Numbered from the stretch's first letter, positions 34,617-45,136 are shown. The stretch is DNA of 64,000 bases from Roseofilum capinflatum BLCC-M114 (GCF_030068505.1 NZ_JAQOSO010000082.1:1-64000); one strand, 5' to 3'. Program-made: numbers and translations. The notes: generated from the sequence alone by a model not told the origin.

Positions 34617-35038
34617 GGGTCGGGTTCCTCTGTTAACGTTCTAATGCAATGGACAGTGTTTAGAGTTGACCTGGAAGGGGTCATCCCTTGATATGGGCTT
34701 GTTGATTATGTTAAGGAATGGGGTTACTCAATGGCTCTAAGCTTAAGATGAATTATAGAAATGGCTGGCTAGGAAAGGGAAACAGGGTTTAATTACCTAT
34801 GCTAGAGGATAACTGGGGGTTGAGGTTTTGGGGGAGATTGGCAGGATTAATCAGGAAAAAAGAGGATCAATTTTGCTTAAGAATGAAGAGACTGTACTCA
34901 TGGGTTCTGAGAGGGCGATCGCCAGATTGATGAGCTGAGTCTGGTGGTTGTTTTAAACTCTCTGACCGGCGGTTGAAGTTATCCTTTATAATTGATGAAG
35001 ATCCAACGCCAGATGAATGCACGTCCTCGAAGACTCTA
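34617..35038. other. Divergent spacer between fbp and the HD-domain gene
   Basis: This 422-base gap holds the fbp leader, a minus-strand TATAAT (34752-34757), and a plus-strand TATAAT (34987-34992) about 47 bases before the HD-domain ATG. Neither has a convincing -35 box. Nothing else was recognised. Confidence 0.4.
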
Positions 35039-35890
35039 ATGTTAAATCTGACTTCTGTTGTCATTAATGAATTCTTGGTAAAAATTCGGGAAGGTTACCA
35101 TCGGACTTATGGTGGCTATAAACCTGATTATGCGGATATTATCGTTTGGGCCGGAAGTATGGCCTTGGAGAATATTGCCAATAGTGATGCCCTTTATCAT
35201 AATGTGGAACATACGATTTTTGTAACGTTGGTGGGGCAAGAAATTCTTCGCGGAAAACATATTCGTGAGGGTGGGGTTTCGGCAGAGGATTGGCTTCATT
35301 TTATGATTTCTTTGCTCTGTCATGATATTGGCTATATTAAGGGGGTTTGTCGTCAGGATCGGCATTCAGAACGGTTGTATGATTCTGGAATCGATAATAG
35401 TATGATTGAGTTGCCGCCAGGGGCAACGGATGCGGGTCTGACCCCTTATCATGTAGACCGGGGTAAGCGGTTTATTGAGGAGCGGTTTGGGGGTCATAAA
35501 TTAATTGATGCAGAGGAAATTAAGCGTAATCTGGAGTTAACTCGTTTTCCGGTTCCCAAGGATGAAGATCATGCGGATACGGCTAATTATCCGGGTTTGG
35601 TTCGGGGGGCGGATTTGATTGGTCAGTTGAGCGATCCACAGTATTTACAGAAGATTCCGGCGCTGTTTTATGAGTTTGAGGAAAATGGGGCGAATAAACA
35701 GTTAGGGTATGAAAATCCTGGGGATTTACGGAATAATTATCCGGCGTTTTTCTGGAATGTGGTTGCGCCTTATATTAAGCCTTCGTTGAATCATTTGAAG
35801 TTGACGCAGGAAGGGAAGCAGGTGATTGCTAATTTGTATGCGAATGTTTTTCGGGTGGAACATGAGGCACAAACGGATCAGTTTGTTTGA
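35039..35890 (+). CDS. HD-domain phosphohydrolase
   Basis: From the ATG at 35039 the protein has 283 residues. The HD metal site is visible as ALYHNVEHT (His54/His58), LLCHDIGYIKG (His95-Asp96) and a later Asp in LVRGADLIGQLSD. HD proteins hydrolyse phosphoesters, often nucleotides; this form resembles a phosphodiesterase-like catalytic core, but the substrate is unknown. The TTG start at 34973 is unlikely because a TATAAT lies downstream of it at 34987. The stop runs into an 11-bp repeat (TTTGAGGGGAG). hisA follows after 86 bases. Confidence 0.8.
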   Translation: MLNLTSVVINEFLVKIREGYHRTYGGYKPDYADIIVWAGSMALENIANSDALYHNVEHTIFVTLVGQEILRGKHIREGGVSAEDWLHFMISLLCHDIGYIKGVCRQDRHSERLYDSGIDNSMIELPPGATDAGLTPYHVDRGKRFIEERFGGHKLIDAEEIKRNLELTRFPVPKDEDHADTANYPGLVRGADLIGQLSDPQYLQKIPALFYEFEENGANKQLGYENPGDLRNNYPAFFWNVVAPYIKPSLNHLKLTQEGKQVIANLYANVFRVEHEAQTDQFV

Positions 35891-35917
35891 GGGGAGTTTG
35901 AGGGGAGTTTGAGGGGA
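35886..35917 (+). repeat. TTTGAGGGGAG minisatellite at a stop codon
   Basis: Nearly three copies of TTTGAGGGGAG begin at the TGA stop of the HD-domain gene and fill part of the gap to hisA. Confidence 0.75.
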
Positions 35918-35976
35918 CGAGACAAGGGAATGGGGTAGGATAGAGGGGATTTTGAGGTGTTAGGAGAATAAGTGTT

Positions 35977-36750
35977 ATGGATGTAATTCCGGCGATTGAT
36001 TTGCTCCAGGGAAATTGTGTGCGCTTGTACCAGGGAGATTATGAGCAAAGTCAGGTGTTTGATGAAAATCCGGTGGCGATCGCCCAACAATGGTTTTCTC
36101 AGGGCGCAAAACGCTTGCATGTGGTGGATCTCGATGGCGCGAAGTCGGGACAGTCGGTGAATTTGGAGGTCATTCGGGCGATCGCCCAATCCATCCCGAT
36201 TCCGGTACAAGTGGGGGGCGGCTTGCGCGACTATACAGGGGTGGCCAACTTGCTCTCTACCGGGGTCAAACAGGCGATTCTCGGCACGGTGGCGGTGGAA
36301 AACCCCGAACTTGTCCAACAGCTCTGTCAGGAGTTTCCAGGGCAAATTATGGTGGGGATTGATGCCCGCGATGGTAAGGTGGCCACCAGGGGATGGTTGG
36401 AAACTTCGACCATTTCGGGGATTGAATTGGCCCAACAATGCGCCCAGATGGGCGTTTATGGCATTATTTATACAGACATTAGCCGAGATGGAACCTTGAA
36501 GGGGCCGAATATTCCGGCCTTGCGGGAAGTGGCGGAAGCCGTCGATGTGCCAGTGATTGCTTCGGGTGGAGTCAGCAGTGTGACGGATTTGCTCAGTCTC
36601 TTGGCCCTAGAGCGTTTGGGGGTGACCGGGGTAATCGTGGGTAAGGCGTTATACACCGGGGATGTGGTGCTGAAGGAAGCGCTCCAGGCGATCGGCCCCG
36701 GTCGTCTACAGGATATCCCCCCCGATTTTGATTCAACAGCGATCGGTTAG
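35977..36750 (+). CDS. hisA: ProFAR isomerase
   Basis: The 257-residue TIM-barrel enzyme catalyses the Amadori rearrangement in histidine synthesis. It begins [20 protein letters not shown] with catalytic Asp8, and carries the second catalytic Asp129 in VGIDARDG plus phosphate-binding loops VGGGLRD and ASGGVSS. No other his gene is present, as is usual for scattered cyanobacterial his genes. The ATG is the first in frame. Confidence 0.97.
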   Translation: MDVIPAIDLLQGNCVRLYQGDYEQSQVFDENPVAIAQQWFSQGAKRLHVVDLDGAKSGQSVNLEVIRAIAQSIPIPVQVGGGLRDYTGVANLLSTGVKQAILGTVAVENPELVQQLCQEFPGQIMVGIDARDGKVATRGWLETSTISGIELAQQCAQMGVYGIIYTDISRDGTLKGPNIPALREVAEAVDVPVIASGGVSSVTDLLSLLALERLGVTGVIVGKALYTGDVVLKEALQAIGPGRLQDIPPDFDSTAIG

Positions 36751-36794
36751 GTTGATTCTAATATCAAATCTAGAAAAGAATACTAGGTTTGATA

Positions 36795-38051
36795 TTAGAT
36801 GGCCGGATTGACCATCGAGCCTAAAAACAAAGGAGTTTGGGTTTCCTGGTCGTAAATGGCGTAGAAAAAGGGGCGATCGACGACCATTTCAAAGGGATTA
36901 GAGGGGGGACGAATGGAGGTGGCGACAATGCCAACGGAGGTGACCGCAGCCGCTTCTGTACCTTTTTCATTCACTTCAATAAAGGTTTTATGCTTCACGC
37001 GATCGATTTTGGCAGACGGGTCGATGCCGGAAAAATCAGCATTTTGACTAAAGGCAATATCCATGCCTAATGCGGATAAAACGGGTTTGAGTTCTACGCC
37101 ATATTCAAGTTGAAATCGAGGCAGGGTAATAGAACCATCCTGTTGGGTAAATTGCCCTAGCCAGGTTTGCCAAGTGGTACTGTTAAGTTGGCTATAGAAT
37201 TGGGATAGGCTTTGGTTCGGTTGGGGGAGAAAGACGTAGAGACTAAATCGGCCTTCACCATAGGGTAAGCGAATAGCTTGGAAGTGTTCGGTTTCCAAAT
37301 AATCGTAGCTCCCGGTTTGGAACATCATGGGATGTTGCTTTTCTTGTCCGTTGGGGAGGTAAAATGGACGGTTTTGGGTGAGATTAGGATTAAATTCGTT
37401 TTGCCAGTCTCCTTTAAAGTAGGTGGCGTTAATGAGGAAGAGGAGATCGTTGGGATTAATGCGATCGACAATTTGGGGGATTTTACCTTGGGTTTGCTGG
37501 CTTACCCAATGATTGATGTGTTTAGGAGTGGCTGGATCGGTAAAATCTAACGATCGCAGATTCGCATCATAATAGGTTTGGGTTTGTTCCAGAAAGTCGG
37601 GTTTGAAGTTAATATCATTTCTGCCCCAAAGAGAATTGGCTAATTTGAGCTGAACGGATGGATCGTTCTGTTCTAAGCTCTGCTTTAGATCGGCGTAGGC
37701 TTGATTGACTTCGCTTAAACTCATGCCTTGTAGTTCTAAGGCATCATGCATGGCGGTTTGAGTCTCTCCTGATGCGCCATTGTAGGTCATGGTGAGGGCG
37801 ATCGCCACACTGGAGGGAGAAATTAAGATATTTTCCTTTTCTTGCTCGGCTAATAAGTGCTGCCATAGCTTAAAGCTAAACCGGGTTTGGGCATCGGTTA
37901 ACTGGGAATTCACAGGAGTATCGAGAGTTGTGACAATGGGTGATGAGGCGATCGCCCCTGGAGTGGTTGGACGAAAACATCCCCACAACCCCACCAGGAC
38001 TAAACCGGCTGTCATCAGTATACCGACCTTTTTTAGCGTTTGTGCATTCAT
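36795..38051 (-). CDS. Lipoprotein serpin (serine protease inhibitor)
   Basis: From the ATG at 38051 the protein has 418 residues. A lipoprotein signal ends LVGLWGC (Cys25), followed by a full serpin domain: ILISPSSVAIALTMTYNGAS, LLFLINATYFKGDW, and a reactive loop hinge EVNEKGTEAAAVTSV with a C-terminal DRPFFYAIYD. The small Ala-rich hinge is that of an inhibitory serpin. Counting by the usual spacing puts P1 at Thr in VATSI, suggesting an elastase-like target; this is inference. Serpins are uncommon in bacteria. The protein should sit on the outer face of a membrane. Confidence 0.93.
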   Translation of the reverse strand: MNAQTLKKVGILMTAGLVLVGLWGCFRPTTPGAIASSPIVTTLDTPVNSQLTDAQTRFSFKLWQHLLAEQEKENILISPSSVAIALTMTYNGASGETQTAMHDALELQGMSLSEVNQAYADLKQSLEQNDPSVQLKLANSLWGRNDINFKPDFLEQTQTYYDANLRSLDFTDPATPKHINHWVSQQTQGKIPQIVDRINPNDLLFLINATYFKGDWQNEFNPNLTQNRPFYLPNGQEKQHPMMFQTGSYDYLETEHFQAIRLPYGEGRFSLYVFLPQPNQSLSQFYSQLNSTTWQTWLGQFTQQDGSITLPRFQLEYGVELKPVLSALGMDIAFSQNADFSGIDPSAKIDRVKHKTFIEVNEKGTEAAAVTSVGIVATSIRPPSNPFEMVVDRPFFYAIYDQETQTPLFLGSMVNPAI

Positions 38052-38178
38052 GCTCCGCACTCCAGAAGATAGAACTCTATAGTTCTAGGCTGTCATAGAG
38101 ATGTGCCCGTGGGGGTGGTGTTACCCTTTCTGTAACCAAGTAAGCCGATCGCTCTTATGCTGACTGCAAGGTAAATTC

Positions 38179-38553
38179 CTAGTTCGCATGAACCAGAGGT
38201 AAAGTAGATTCACTGTCCATATCAGTCGTTTTTTCGTCCACATCCTCAGATTGCTCGTAGATCATGGCTCGATATCCCGTATTCGTGGGAATGATAACTG
38301 ATTTAAAACCTTTACCCTTGATGGTAACTTTTGTGAATCCTTCTAAACTGAGAAAAGACCCCATCAATAGTTTGAGGGAAATGGTTTGGAAAATGACTCT
38401 AGTCCAATCAACTTTGAGACTCTTATCCAGAACAACATAATCATTGAGGATACCATGGCGGTCAAAATAGGCAACAACGCTGATATATCGCTTTTTGCGG
38501 CTTGACTGCTGGTAAATGGCAAATTTTCTTAAGGGATGTTGATGAAGAACCAT
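38179..38553 (-). CDS. Hypothetical protein
   Basis: The 124-residue product starts MVLHQHPLRKFAIYQQSSRK, which is basic, and ends in an acidic tail. The middle (YISVVAYFDRHGILNDYVVLD) looks like a small alpha/beta domain. I recognise no family and no motif. There is no signal peptide or membrane segment. It is isolated between the serpin and gltX, with a long spacer on the gltX side. Confidence 0.55.
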   Translation of the reverse strand: MVLHQHPLRKFAIYQQSSRKKRYISVVAYFDRHGILNDYVVLDKSLKVDWTRVIFQTISLKLLMGSFLSLEGFTKVTIKGKGFKSVIIPTNTGYRAMIYEQSEDVDEKTTDMDSESTLPLVHAN

Positions 38554-38990
38554 GACTTTAAGTTAAAAAAGATTAAGGTTTGAAGCAAATTTTTTAAAAA
38601 GGGTTGAATTTAAGGAAATTTGAGGTTTTTTGGGTGAGTTTGAGTCCTGGAATCAGGGAAACCCTTGCATAACATCTCTCATAGCATACAGGATTTTGAA
38701 ATTTCTATCAGTGCGGCTGAATACTCCTCTAGCGATCTGTCTTCAGTAAGATTAGCGAATTTTCACCCTAGATCCTGTTCAAAGAGAACAAAATCTCCGA
38801 ATTTCTACGATTGGGTTTTACCGGCGCTTTAAGTTAAGGATAGGCGTACAAGGGGAATTTACTGAAAATACTAAATATAAAATCCGGTTTTTCCCCTAGA
38901 CCTCTGACCCCCTATTTCAGTGAAGATGGGGATGGGGGGGATAGGGGAGAGGGGAGAAGTAAGTCTTCCCCATTCCCCATTCCTGACTGG
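38554..38990. other. Gene-free spacer upstream of the hypothetical gene and after gltX
   Basis: This 437-base stretch shows no credible gene. Its right end carries a short CCCCATT heptad run (about 38967-38981) that ends eight bases before the gltX stop codon, and a G-rich run precedes it. Nothing else was recognised. Confidence 0.5.
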
Positions 38991-40430
38991 CTATAGGGTT
39001 TGTAGGGCTTGTTTGATGCGATCGCCATCTTGTCCGTTCTGATTCCAGAGTAACCAGGATTGGATCAAGTCGGGGCCGTGGACTTCACCGGTTAAGGCGG
39101 CGCGTATACTCCGCATCACTAAGCCTTTTTTCACCTTCTTCTCTTTGGTGACCGCTTTAATTGCCTCCTTGAGGGTGTCTTCAGTGGCAGCAGAGCCTTC
39201 AACGGCAGCTAAAAGGGATTCTAAAATCTCTTTTACTCCTTCTTTTTGCAGTTGCTCCTGGGCTTCTGCGGAGAAGGTAATCTCTGAGGTAAAGAACATT
39301 TTGCCTAAGTCTACAGCTTCCGGCAGACGGGTTAAACTGGGGCCGATGAGGGCAACGAGTTGTTCTAACCAGGGGCGCTGTTGGGAGTCTACGTCATAAC
39401 CGGCTTCTTTCCAGAGGGGAAGAACAAGGTCGGTTAACTCAGCGACAGGGAGATGATGGAGATATTGGCTGTTAATCCAGTTGAGCTTATCCCAATCAAA
39501 TTTAGCACCGGCTTGATTGACGCGATCGAAGCTAAAGGTTTGGGCCGCTTCGTCTAGGGTAAAGATCTCCTGGGTCGCATCGGGAGCTGTCCAACCCAAG
39601 AGGGTCATATAATTGGCTAAAGCGGGAGCAATATAGCCCATCTGACGGAACTCGGAGATGGAGGTTACCCCATCACGCTTAGACAGTTTGCGCCCTTCTT
39701 GATTGAGAATTAGGGGCGTGTGGGCAAATTCGGGAACCTCTCCCCCTAGGGCTTCGTAGAGTAAGATTTGTTTAGCAGTGTTGGCGATGTGGTCTTCGCC
39801 GCGAATCACATGGGTGATAGCCATGTCCATATCATCGACGACTACGGCTAAGTTATAGAGGGGCTGGCCGACTCCTCCGGCTTCGGCAGCACGCGCAACG
39901 ACCATATCCCCGCCTAAGTCGCTGGCTTTCCAACTGACGGTTCCTCGAACTAAATCTTTCCAGACAATGGTGCGATCGCCATCTATCTTAAACCGAATCA
40001 CGGGTTTACGCCCTTCGGCTTCAAAGGCGGCTTGTTCCTCTGGGGTTAAATTACGATGGCGGTTATCATAGCGGGGGGCAAGACCGGCGGCTTTTTGCTT
40101 GGCTCGCATGTCGTCGAGTTCTTCGGTCGTGCAATAACAGCGATAGGCAAGTCCTTTATCGAGCAAGGTTTGCACGGCTTGCTTATACATATCAAGCCGT
40201 TGGGACTGATAAAAGGGGCCTTCATCCCAGGTTAAGCCAAGCCAACTCAGGCCTTCGAGGATATTATCGGTGTATTCGGGGCGCGATCGCTCTAAATCGG
40301 TGTCTTCGATTCTAATAATAAACTTCCCCCCCAGATGGCGGGCGAATAACCAGTTAAAGACAGCCGTCCGCGCTGTGCCAATATGGAGGTTTCCGGTGGG
40401 ACTCGGTGCAATTCTAACTCTGACACTCAC
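38991..40430 (-). CDS. gltX: Glutamyl-tRNA synthetase
   Basis: The 479-residue class I synthetase charges tRNA-Glu, which in cyanobacteria also supplies tetrapyrrole synthesis. It has the HIGT form of the HIGH site (16-19, in [17 protein letters not shown]) and KLSKR (248-252) as the KMSKS loop. Length is normal for the family. The start is GTG at 40430 ([11 protein letters not shown]). No gatCAB gene is nearby. Confidence 0.97.
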   Translation of the reverse strand: MSVRVRIAPSPTGNLHIGTARTAVFNWLFARHLGGKFIIRIEDTDLERSRPEYTDNILEGLSWLGLTWDEGPFYQSQRLDMYKQAVQTLLDKGLAYRCYCTTEELDDMRAKQKAAGLAPRYDNRHRNLTPEEQAAFEAEGRKPVIRFKIDGDRTIVWKDLVRGTVSWKASDLGGDMVVARAAEAGGVGQPLYNLAVVVDDMDMAITHVIRGEDHIANTAKQILLYEALGGEVPEFAHTPLILNQEGRKLSKRDGVTSISEFRQMGYIAPALANYMTLLGWTAPDATQEIFTLDEAAQTFSFDRVNQAGAKFDWDKLNWINSQYLHHLPVAELTDLVLPLWKEAGYDVDSQQRPWLEQLVALIGPSLTRLPEAVDLGKMFFTSEITFSAEAQEQLQKEGVKEILESLLAAVEGSAATEDTLKEAIKAVTKEKKVKKGLVMRSIRAALTGEVHGPDLIQSWLLWNQNGQDGDRIKQALQTL

Positions 40431-40588
40431 AAAAGTTTTCTCTTTGGATACAACTTTTTCTCATTTTAACGCTTGACTTGCTCTCTCCCTCTATCCCTCT
40501 CCCATGGGAAAGGGACGATACGCCGGTCTACTACCAACCTGTTGTCTTCATCTAGGGGCTTTGCGCTCTTTGCGCTGTAACGGGGGAG

Positions 40589-43222
40589 CTAGGATTCTTT
40601 TGCTTCTAAGGCTTCCACGCGACTTTTTAAGGTTTGATTGGTTTTCTTCAACTGCTCGACTTCTTGCCGTAGGGTTTCTACAGCACTATCAGAGCCGATC
40701 GCCTTTTGCACCTTTTGCACCGCTTCTTCCGCTCGACGTTGCACCCGCCCATCTGCGGTTGAAGCGGCGAGATTTTGCAAAATCTCCATCGCTTTTGCCG
40801 TTTTCATGGTTCCTAAAGCCTGAATGACTGCCATTTCGGTCAAGAAAAACGATTCAGCCGATAGAGCTTCTAACCGCGCTAACACCTGTTCTACCTCAGC
40901 TTCATCTTGACCGGAGGATACCGTACCCAAGGCACGAATCGCACTTAAGCGCAGGGGTTGGGGCATACCCGCTTCGGTATACTCTAGAATCACCTCTAAG
41001 GCTGCTTTAGACCGATTCATTTGACTTAAACCGGCGATCGCCCCACTGCGAACCACCTCATTCCAACCGGCTTTAGTCTCCAAGACCTTCTTGAGCAATT
41101 TGATCGCCTTACGGGGTTTAGGCAGATCCTTATCCTTAATTGCGGCGATCGCCCCTATCCCCCTAGCAGCAGAGGCTTCCACCTGATAAGAGGGATCGCC
41201 ATTGACCAAAATCGACTTCAGAGCCTTATAACTGGCCTTCGTTTTAATTTTCCCTAGGGCCTCAACCACCGCCTTACGGACTCGTGCATCCCCATCTTTC
41301 AACCCCGGTAACAGAGCCTCAAACCCCTGATCCAGGCGAATTTTAGCCAAACTCTTCGCAATTTCTACCCGTACTCCCCAAAAGGGTTCAGTTTTCAGCG
41401 CTTCCGCCAAAGCCTCAACTACCGGCAAAGTCCCCTTTTTGACTAAAGCACTCAAGGCATAAATGCGAGAAATGGGGTCAGGATCGTAAAACAACTGGGC
41501 CTTTAACTCGGCCACCGGATAGTCTAAAACCACGGTTTTCAGATAGCAATTGCCCACATCAAAACTAATAAAACTGGGCTTCTCCTCTAACGGAAAATAA
41601 AACGTCTCTTCGACTTGATGAATCCTCACCTGATGGGAAGCGATCGAACTCTGTTTCGCTGGCGCGATCGCCACTTCTGGTTTTTGACCTTCTTTCTCAG
41701 ACGGCACAACGGAGCCAAAACCGATGGAGATTTTCAAATCAAATAACGCTTTTTCATCGTCTTTCGCTTGGGTTTGCACCACTGTCACCTTGGCCAGCTT
41801 ATGGTCGCGATCCCAACTGTAGCTCACCTTAAAATCGGGATGACCGCCACGATAGACATATTGATCGAATAAAAACAGCAGATTTCGGCCCGTTGCTTCT
41901 TCAACCGCTCGCAGTAAATCCACCGTTTCTACGGTACTGTGGGCATGGTTGCGAACGAAGGTTTGGATCGCCTTTAAAAATAAATCATCCCCCAATTCTG
42001 CCCGCATCATATGGTAGACACAGGCTCCTTTTTCATACAGATGCCGGTCATAAAGTTCGATCGGCTCCCGATAGACATGGGTGACGATGGGGCGACGATA
42101 ACGGGTTTTATCTTCTTGTATATAATTGCGGGCTTCTCTGAGGTAATAATAAGCGGCATCCTCTGAGCCATATTCATGTTCTGTCCACAGCACTTCACAA
42201 TAGGAAGCCATCCCTTCTTTAATCCAAGCGTGAGACCAATGTTTAATTACCACTAAGTCCCCAAACCATTGGTGAGCCAGTTCATGGGCGACTAAACTTT
42301 CGGTGAAGGGATGATCGACTAGGGCCCGTTTATCGAGGAGACAGCGATCGGTTAACAGGGTAGTGGAGGTGTTTTCCATGCCCCCAAAGATAAAATCAGC
42401 CACACAAACTTGGGCGTATTTGGGATAGGGATAGGGATAATCAAAGATGTTGCTAAAGAAGTTGATCATTCGGGGCGTTTTGCCCATGCTTCTCTGGGCA
42501 TCTTCTTTACGGCTTTTTTCCACGTAATAAGTAACGGGTTTATCTTGCCATTGGTCTTTGATTTCCACAAATTCACCCACTGCTAGAGTGATTAAATAGG
42601 TGGGATGAACTTCTTTTTGAAACCAGTGATAAATTTTGGTTTTTCCTTGAGTTTGGGTGTCGATCAGTTCCCCATTGGAAATGGCCATATATTTAGCGGG
42701 GACTTGTACGCGAATTTCGGAAGTCGAGAGTTGGCCGGGATAGTCCAGACAGGGAAACCAGTAACGGGAGTCTTCATCTTCTCCTTGTGTCCAAACTTGG
42801 GTCGGTTTGTCCCGATAGTGACGATCGGGATGAATGAAATAGAGTCCTCTTTGGGGATGTTCGACGCGATAGGTGATTTGGATTTCTAGGGTTTGTTGGG
42901 CTTGGGTGGGGGGGTCTAGATGGATGTGGAGCTGTTGACCATTGTAGTCAAAAGATTGGGTTTTGTGGTTGATTTTGACCCCTTCGATGATTAGATCTAC
43001 TGCGTCTAGGGTGAGGGTTTCAATCCCGGTGCGAATAGGTTTGAGATGGAGGGTGCAGGAACCGCTATATCGAGACTGGGGAATGTCTAGGACTAAATCC
43101 AGGAAAATATGTTCGACTTGTCCGGGGCGATCGGGGGTATAGTGGGGATAGGAGCCAGGAAGTTGAAAGGATTTATGCTTAGGTTTTTCGCCATCGAGAA
43201 GGGATTGCAATAGTTCAGACAT
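40589..43222 (-). CDS. M1 family aminopeptidase with C-terminal HEAT repeats
   Basis: The 877-residue zinc metallopeptidase has an N-terminal beta saddle (1-200), the exopeptidase motif GGMEN (280-284), the zinc site HELAHQWFG (313-321) with the third ligand Glu336, and a long C-terminal region (about 590-840) of HEAT-like repeats (VRVEIAKSLAKI, VRKAVVEALGKI, ALRLSAIRALG type). It ends in a coiled coil (about 845-877). It resembles cold-active aminopeptidase N/ColAA-type M1 enzymes but carries HEAT repeats in place of a compact helical cap. It probably acts in cytosolic peptide turnover. Confidence 0.93.
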   Translation of the reverse strand: MSELLQSLLDGEKPKHKSFQLPGSYPHYTPDRPGQVEHIFLDLVLDIPQSRYSGSCTLHLKPIRTGIETLTLDAVDLIIEGVKINHKTQSFDYNGQQLHIHLDPPTQAQQTLEIQITYRVEHPQRGLYFIHPDRHYRDKPTQVWTQGEDEDSRYWFPCLDYPGQLSTSEIRVQVPAKYMAISNGELIDTQTQGKTKIYHWFQKEVHPTYLITLAVGEFVEIKDQWQDKPVTYYVEKSRKEDAQRSMGKTPRMINFFSNIFDYPYPYPKYAQVCVADFIFGGMENTSTTLLTDRCLLDKRALVDHPFTESLVAHELAHQWFGDLVVIKHWSHAWIKEGMASYCEVLWTEHEYGSEDAAYYYLREARNYIQEDKTRYRRPIVTHVYREPIELYDRHLYEKGACVYHMMRAELGDDLFLKAIQTFVRNHAHSTVETVDLLRAVEEATGRNLLFLFDQYVYRGGHPDFKVSYSWDRDHKLAKVTVVQTQAKDDEKALFDLKISIGFGSVVPSEKEGQKPEVAIAPAKQSSIASHQVRIHQVEETFYFPLEEKPSFISFDVGNCYLKTVVLDYPVAELKAQLFYDPDPISRIYALSALVKKGTLPVVEALAEALKTEPFWGVRVEIAKSLAKIRLDQGFEALLPGLKDGDARVRKAVVEALGKIKTKASYKALKSILVNGDPSYQVEASAARGIGAIAAIKDKDLPKPRKAIKLLKKVLETKAGWNEVVRSGAIAGLSQMNRSKAALEVILEYTEAGMPQPLRLSAIRALGTVSSGQDEAEVEQVLARLEALSAESFFLTEMAVIQALGTMKTAKAMEILQNLAASTADGRVQRRAEEAVQKVQKAIGSDSAVETLRQEVEQLKKTNQTLKSRVEALEAKES

Positions 43223-43305
43223 GCAGTTACGGATGAGATTAGGAGCAATTTTTTAGTTTAATACAGTTTTTAGGGTTTGGAAAATTTACCGGGGAAAACT
43301 AATCT

Positions 43306-44418
43306 ATGAGTCAGTCTTCTATTGGTATCGGCATTGTCGGCACAGGATTTGGTCAAAAAGTTCATATCCCTGCTTTTAAGCATCACCATCGTACTCAAGT
43401 GGTAGCAGTGTATCACCGGGATCGGGCGACGGCTGAGAAGATCGCTGCTGAACATCAAATTCCCCATGCTGTAGATACCGTAGAGGCGATCGCCCAATTG
43501 CCAGAGGTAGAAGCGGTTAGTATTTCTACCCCACCCTTCTTACACTACGAAATGGCGAAAACTGTTCTGACGGCAAAAAAACACCTATTGCTGGAAAAAC
43601 CAACCACCCTATCGGTTCAGTCGGCCCAAGACCTTTATCAATTGGCTCAAGCTCAAGGCGTTGTGGCAGCGATGGATTTTGAATTCCGGTTTGTCCCCGC
43701 ATGGCAAAGAGTTCAAGAACTGCTTGCTGATAATTATGTGGGGGAAAAACGGTTCATTAAAATTGATTGGTTGGCTCCCTCTCGCTCCGATCCGAATCGT
43801 CCTTGGAATTGGTATTCCCAAAAAGAGAAAGGAGGCGGAGCATTAGGGGCGATCGGTTCCCATACGTTTGACTATATTGCTTGGCTATTTGGAGACATCA
43901 AGCGGCTATCGGCTCGCTTGAGTACCGCGATTGGCCAACGCCGAGATCCGACGACAGGAGAACTCAAACTGGTAGACGCAGATGATACCGGTTTATTGAT
44001 GCTCGAACTGGCTGATGGTACGCCTTGTCAAGTCTCTCTCAGTTCGATCGCCTATCAAGGACGGGGGCATTGGGTAGAAGTGTATGGCGATCGCGCTACC
44101 CTGGTTTTAGGCAGTTCCAATCAAAAAGATTATATCTATGGCTTTACCCTGCAAGGAGCCAAATTTGGCGAACCGTTGAGCCAACTAGAGATTCCCCAAC
44201 GTCTAGAGTTTCCCCAAACCCACTCCGATGGACGTATTACCGCATTGATGCGCGTGGTGGATGCTTGGGTAGAAACGATAGAAAATCCTTCGGTTCAACC
44301 CACGGCTGTTCCCACCCTACGAGACGGGGTATACTCCCAACTGTTGATCGATTTAACCCATCAATCCCATAGGACAAACCGTTGGGTCGAAGTTCCCCAG
44401 CGATCGGATTTGATTTAA
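43306..44418 (+). CDS. Gfo/Idh/MocA family oxidoreductase
   Basis: The 370-residue protein has the NAD(P)-binding fold (GIGIVGTGFGQKVHIPAF, 6-23), the conserved EKPTTL motif (about 98-103) and a C-terminal alpha/beta domain with WNWYSQKEKGGGALGAIGSH. Family members oxidise or reduce sugars, inositols or biliverdin; no clear marker assigns the substrate here. Biliverdin reductase (BvdR) members are related, but this protein is longer and lacks signatures I would trust. cpcF follows after 64 bases on the same strand. Confidence 0.88.
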   Translation: MSQSSIGIGIVGTGFGQKVHIPAFKHHHRTQVVAVYHRDRATAEKIAAEHQIPHAVDTVEAIAQLPEVEAVSISTPPFLHYEMAKTVLTAKKHLLLEKPTTLSVQSAQDLYQLAQAQGVVAAMDFEFRFVPAWQRVQELLADNYVGEKRFIKIDWLAPSRSDPNRPWNWYSQKEKGGGALGAIGSHTFDYIAWLFGDIKRLSARLSTAIGQRRDPTTGELKLVDADDTGLLMLELADGTPCQVSLSSIAYQGRGHWVEVYGDRATLVLGSSNQKDYIYGFTLQGAKFGEPLSQLEIPQRLEFPQTHSDGRITALMRVVDAWVETIENPSVQPTAVPTLRDGVYSQLLIDLTHQSHRTNRWVEVPQRSDLI

Positions 44419-44482
44419 TTGACAGGAAACAACCGAGTTTTGTCCTTTGCCTTTTGCCGATTCCCCATCCCTTGACATTGCT

Positions 44483-45136
44483 ATGACGACCTCTGTTTCT
44501 TCCTTATCCAGCCTTCTTGAGGCGATCGAAAAAGCCGACTCCTCCGATCGCCTGATTGACGCAGTAGAAGACTTAGCTGCTGCCCAAATTCCCGAATCTG
44601 CCCCCACCCTCATTCAAGTCCTCAGTTATAACAACCCTGGAGCGGCCGTTGCTGCGGTTGATGGCTTAATTGCCCTAGGCGATTTAGCCGTTAATGACTT
44701 ACTCCAACTTCTCGATAATTACAACTACGGGGGACGCGCTTGGGCCATTCGCGCCCTAGCCGGAATTGGTCACCCTGATGCTTTAGAAACCTTGCTAGAA
44801 GCGGCCACCACTGACTTTTCCATGAGTGTCCGTCGGGGGGCTGCCAGGGGACTCGGTACGATCCAATGGTCAAAATTGCCCTCTACTGAGGTTTCTGCGG
44901 CCCAAGAGCGGGTGATGAAAACCTTATTTCAAGTGACCGAAGATCCTGAATGGGTGGTGCGCTATGCTGCTGTTGTGGGTTTAGGGTCTCTAGGGGAAAG
45001 CGTCGATCCCAGTCTCTACCCAAAAATTATCGATCGCTTACAGCAACTTCAAGATCTCGAAGAAGAGCCAAGTGTTCGCGCACGTATTCAATGGGCGATT
45101 CAAGGTGTGAAACAAAAAAAGAGCGATCGCCCATAA
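44483..45136 (+). CDS. cpcF: Phycocyanin alpha phycocyanobilin lyase subunit CpcF
   Basis: From the ATG at 44483 (MTTSVSSLSSLLEAIEKADS) the protein has 217 residues and consists of HEAT/PBS-lyase repeats. The stretch VLSYNNPGAAVAAVDGLIAL and RAWAIRALAGIGHPDALETL are diagnostic of CpcF. With CpcE it attaches phycocyanobilin to Cys84 of the phycocyanin alpha chain. cpcE and the cpcBA operon are not in this window. An upstream TTG would add 12 residues with no similarity. Confidence 0.88.
   Translation: MTTSVSSLSSLLEAIEKADSSDRLIDAVEDLAAAQIPESAPTLIQVLSYNNPGAAVAAVDGLIALGDLAVNDLLQLLDNYNYGGRAWAIRALAGIGHPDALETLLEAATTDFSMSVRRGAARGLGTIQWSKLPSTEVSAAQERVMKTLFQVTEDPEWVVRYAAVVGLGSLGESVDPSLYPKIIDRLQQLQDLEEEPSVRARIQWAIQGVKQKKSDRP

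Noticed and set aside
35878-36438. 186-codon frame antisense to hisA
   Set aside because: It lies opposite an unambiguous hisA and starts within it.
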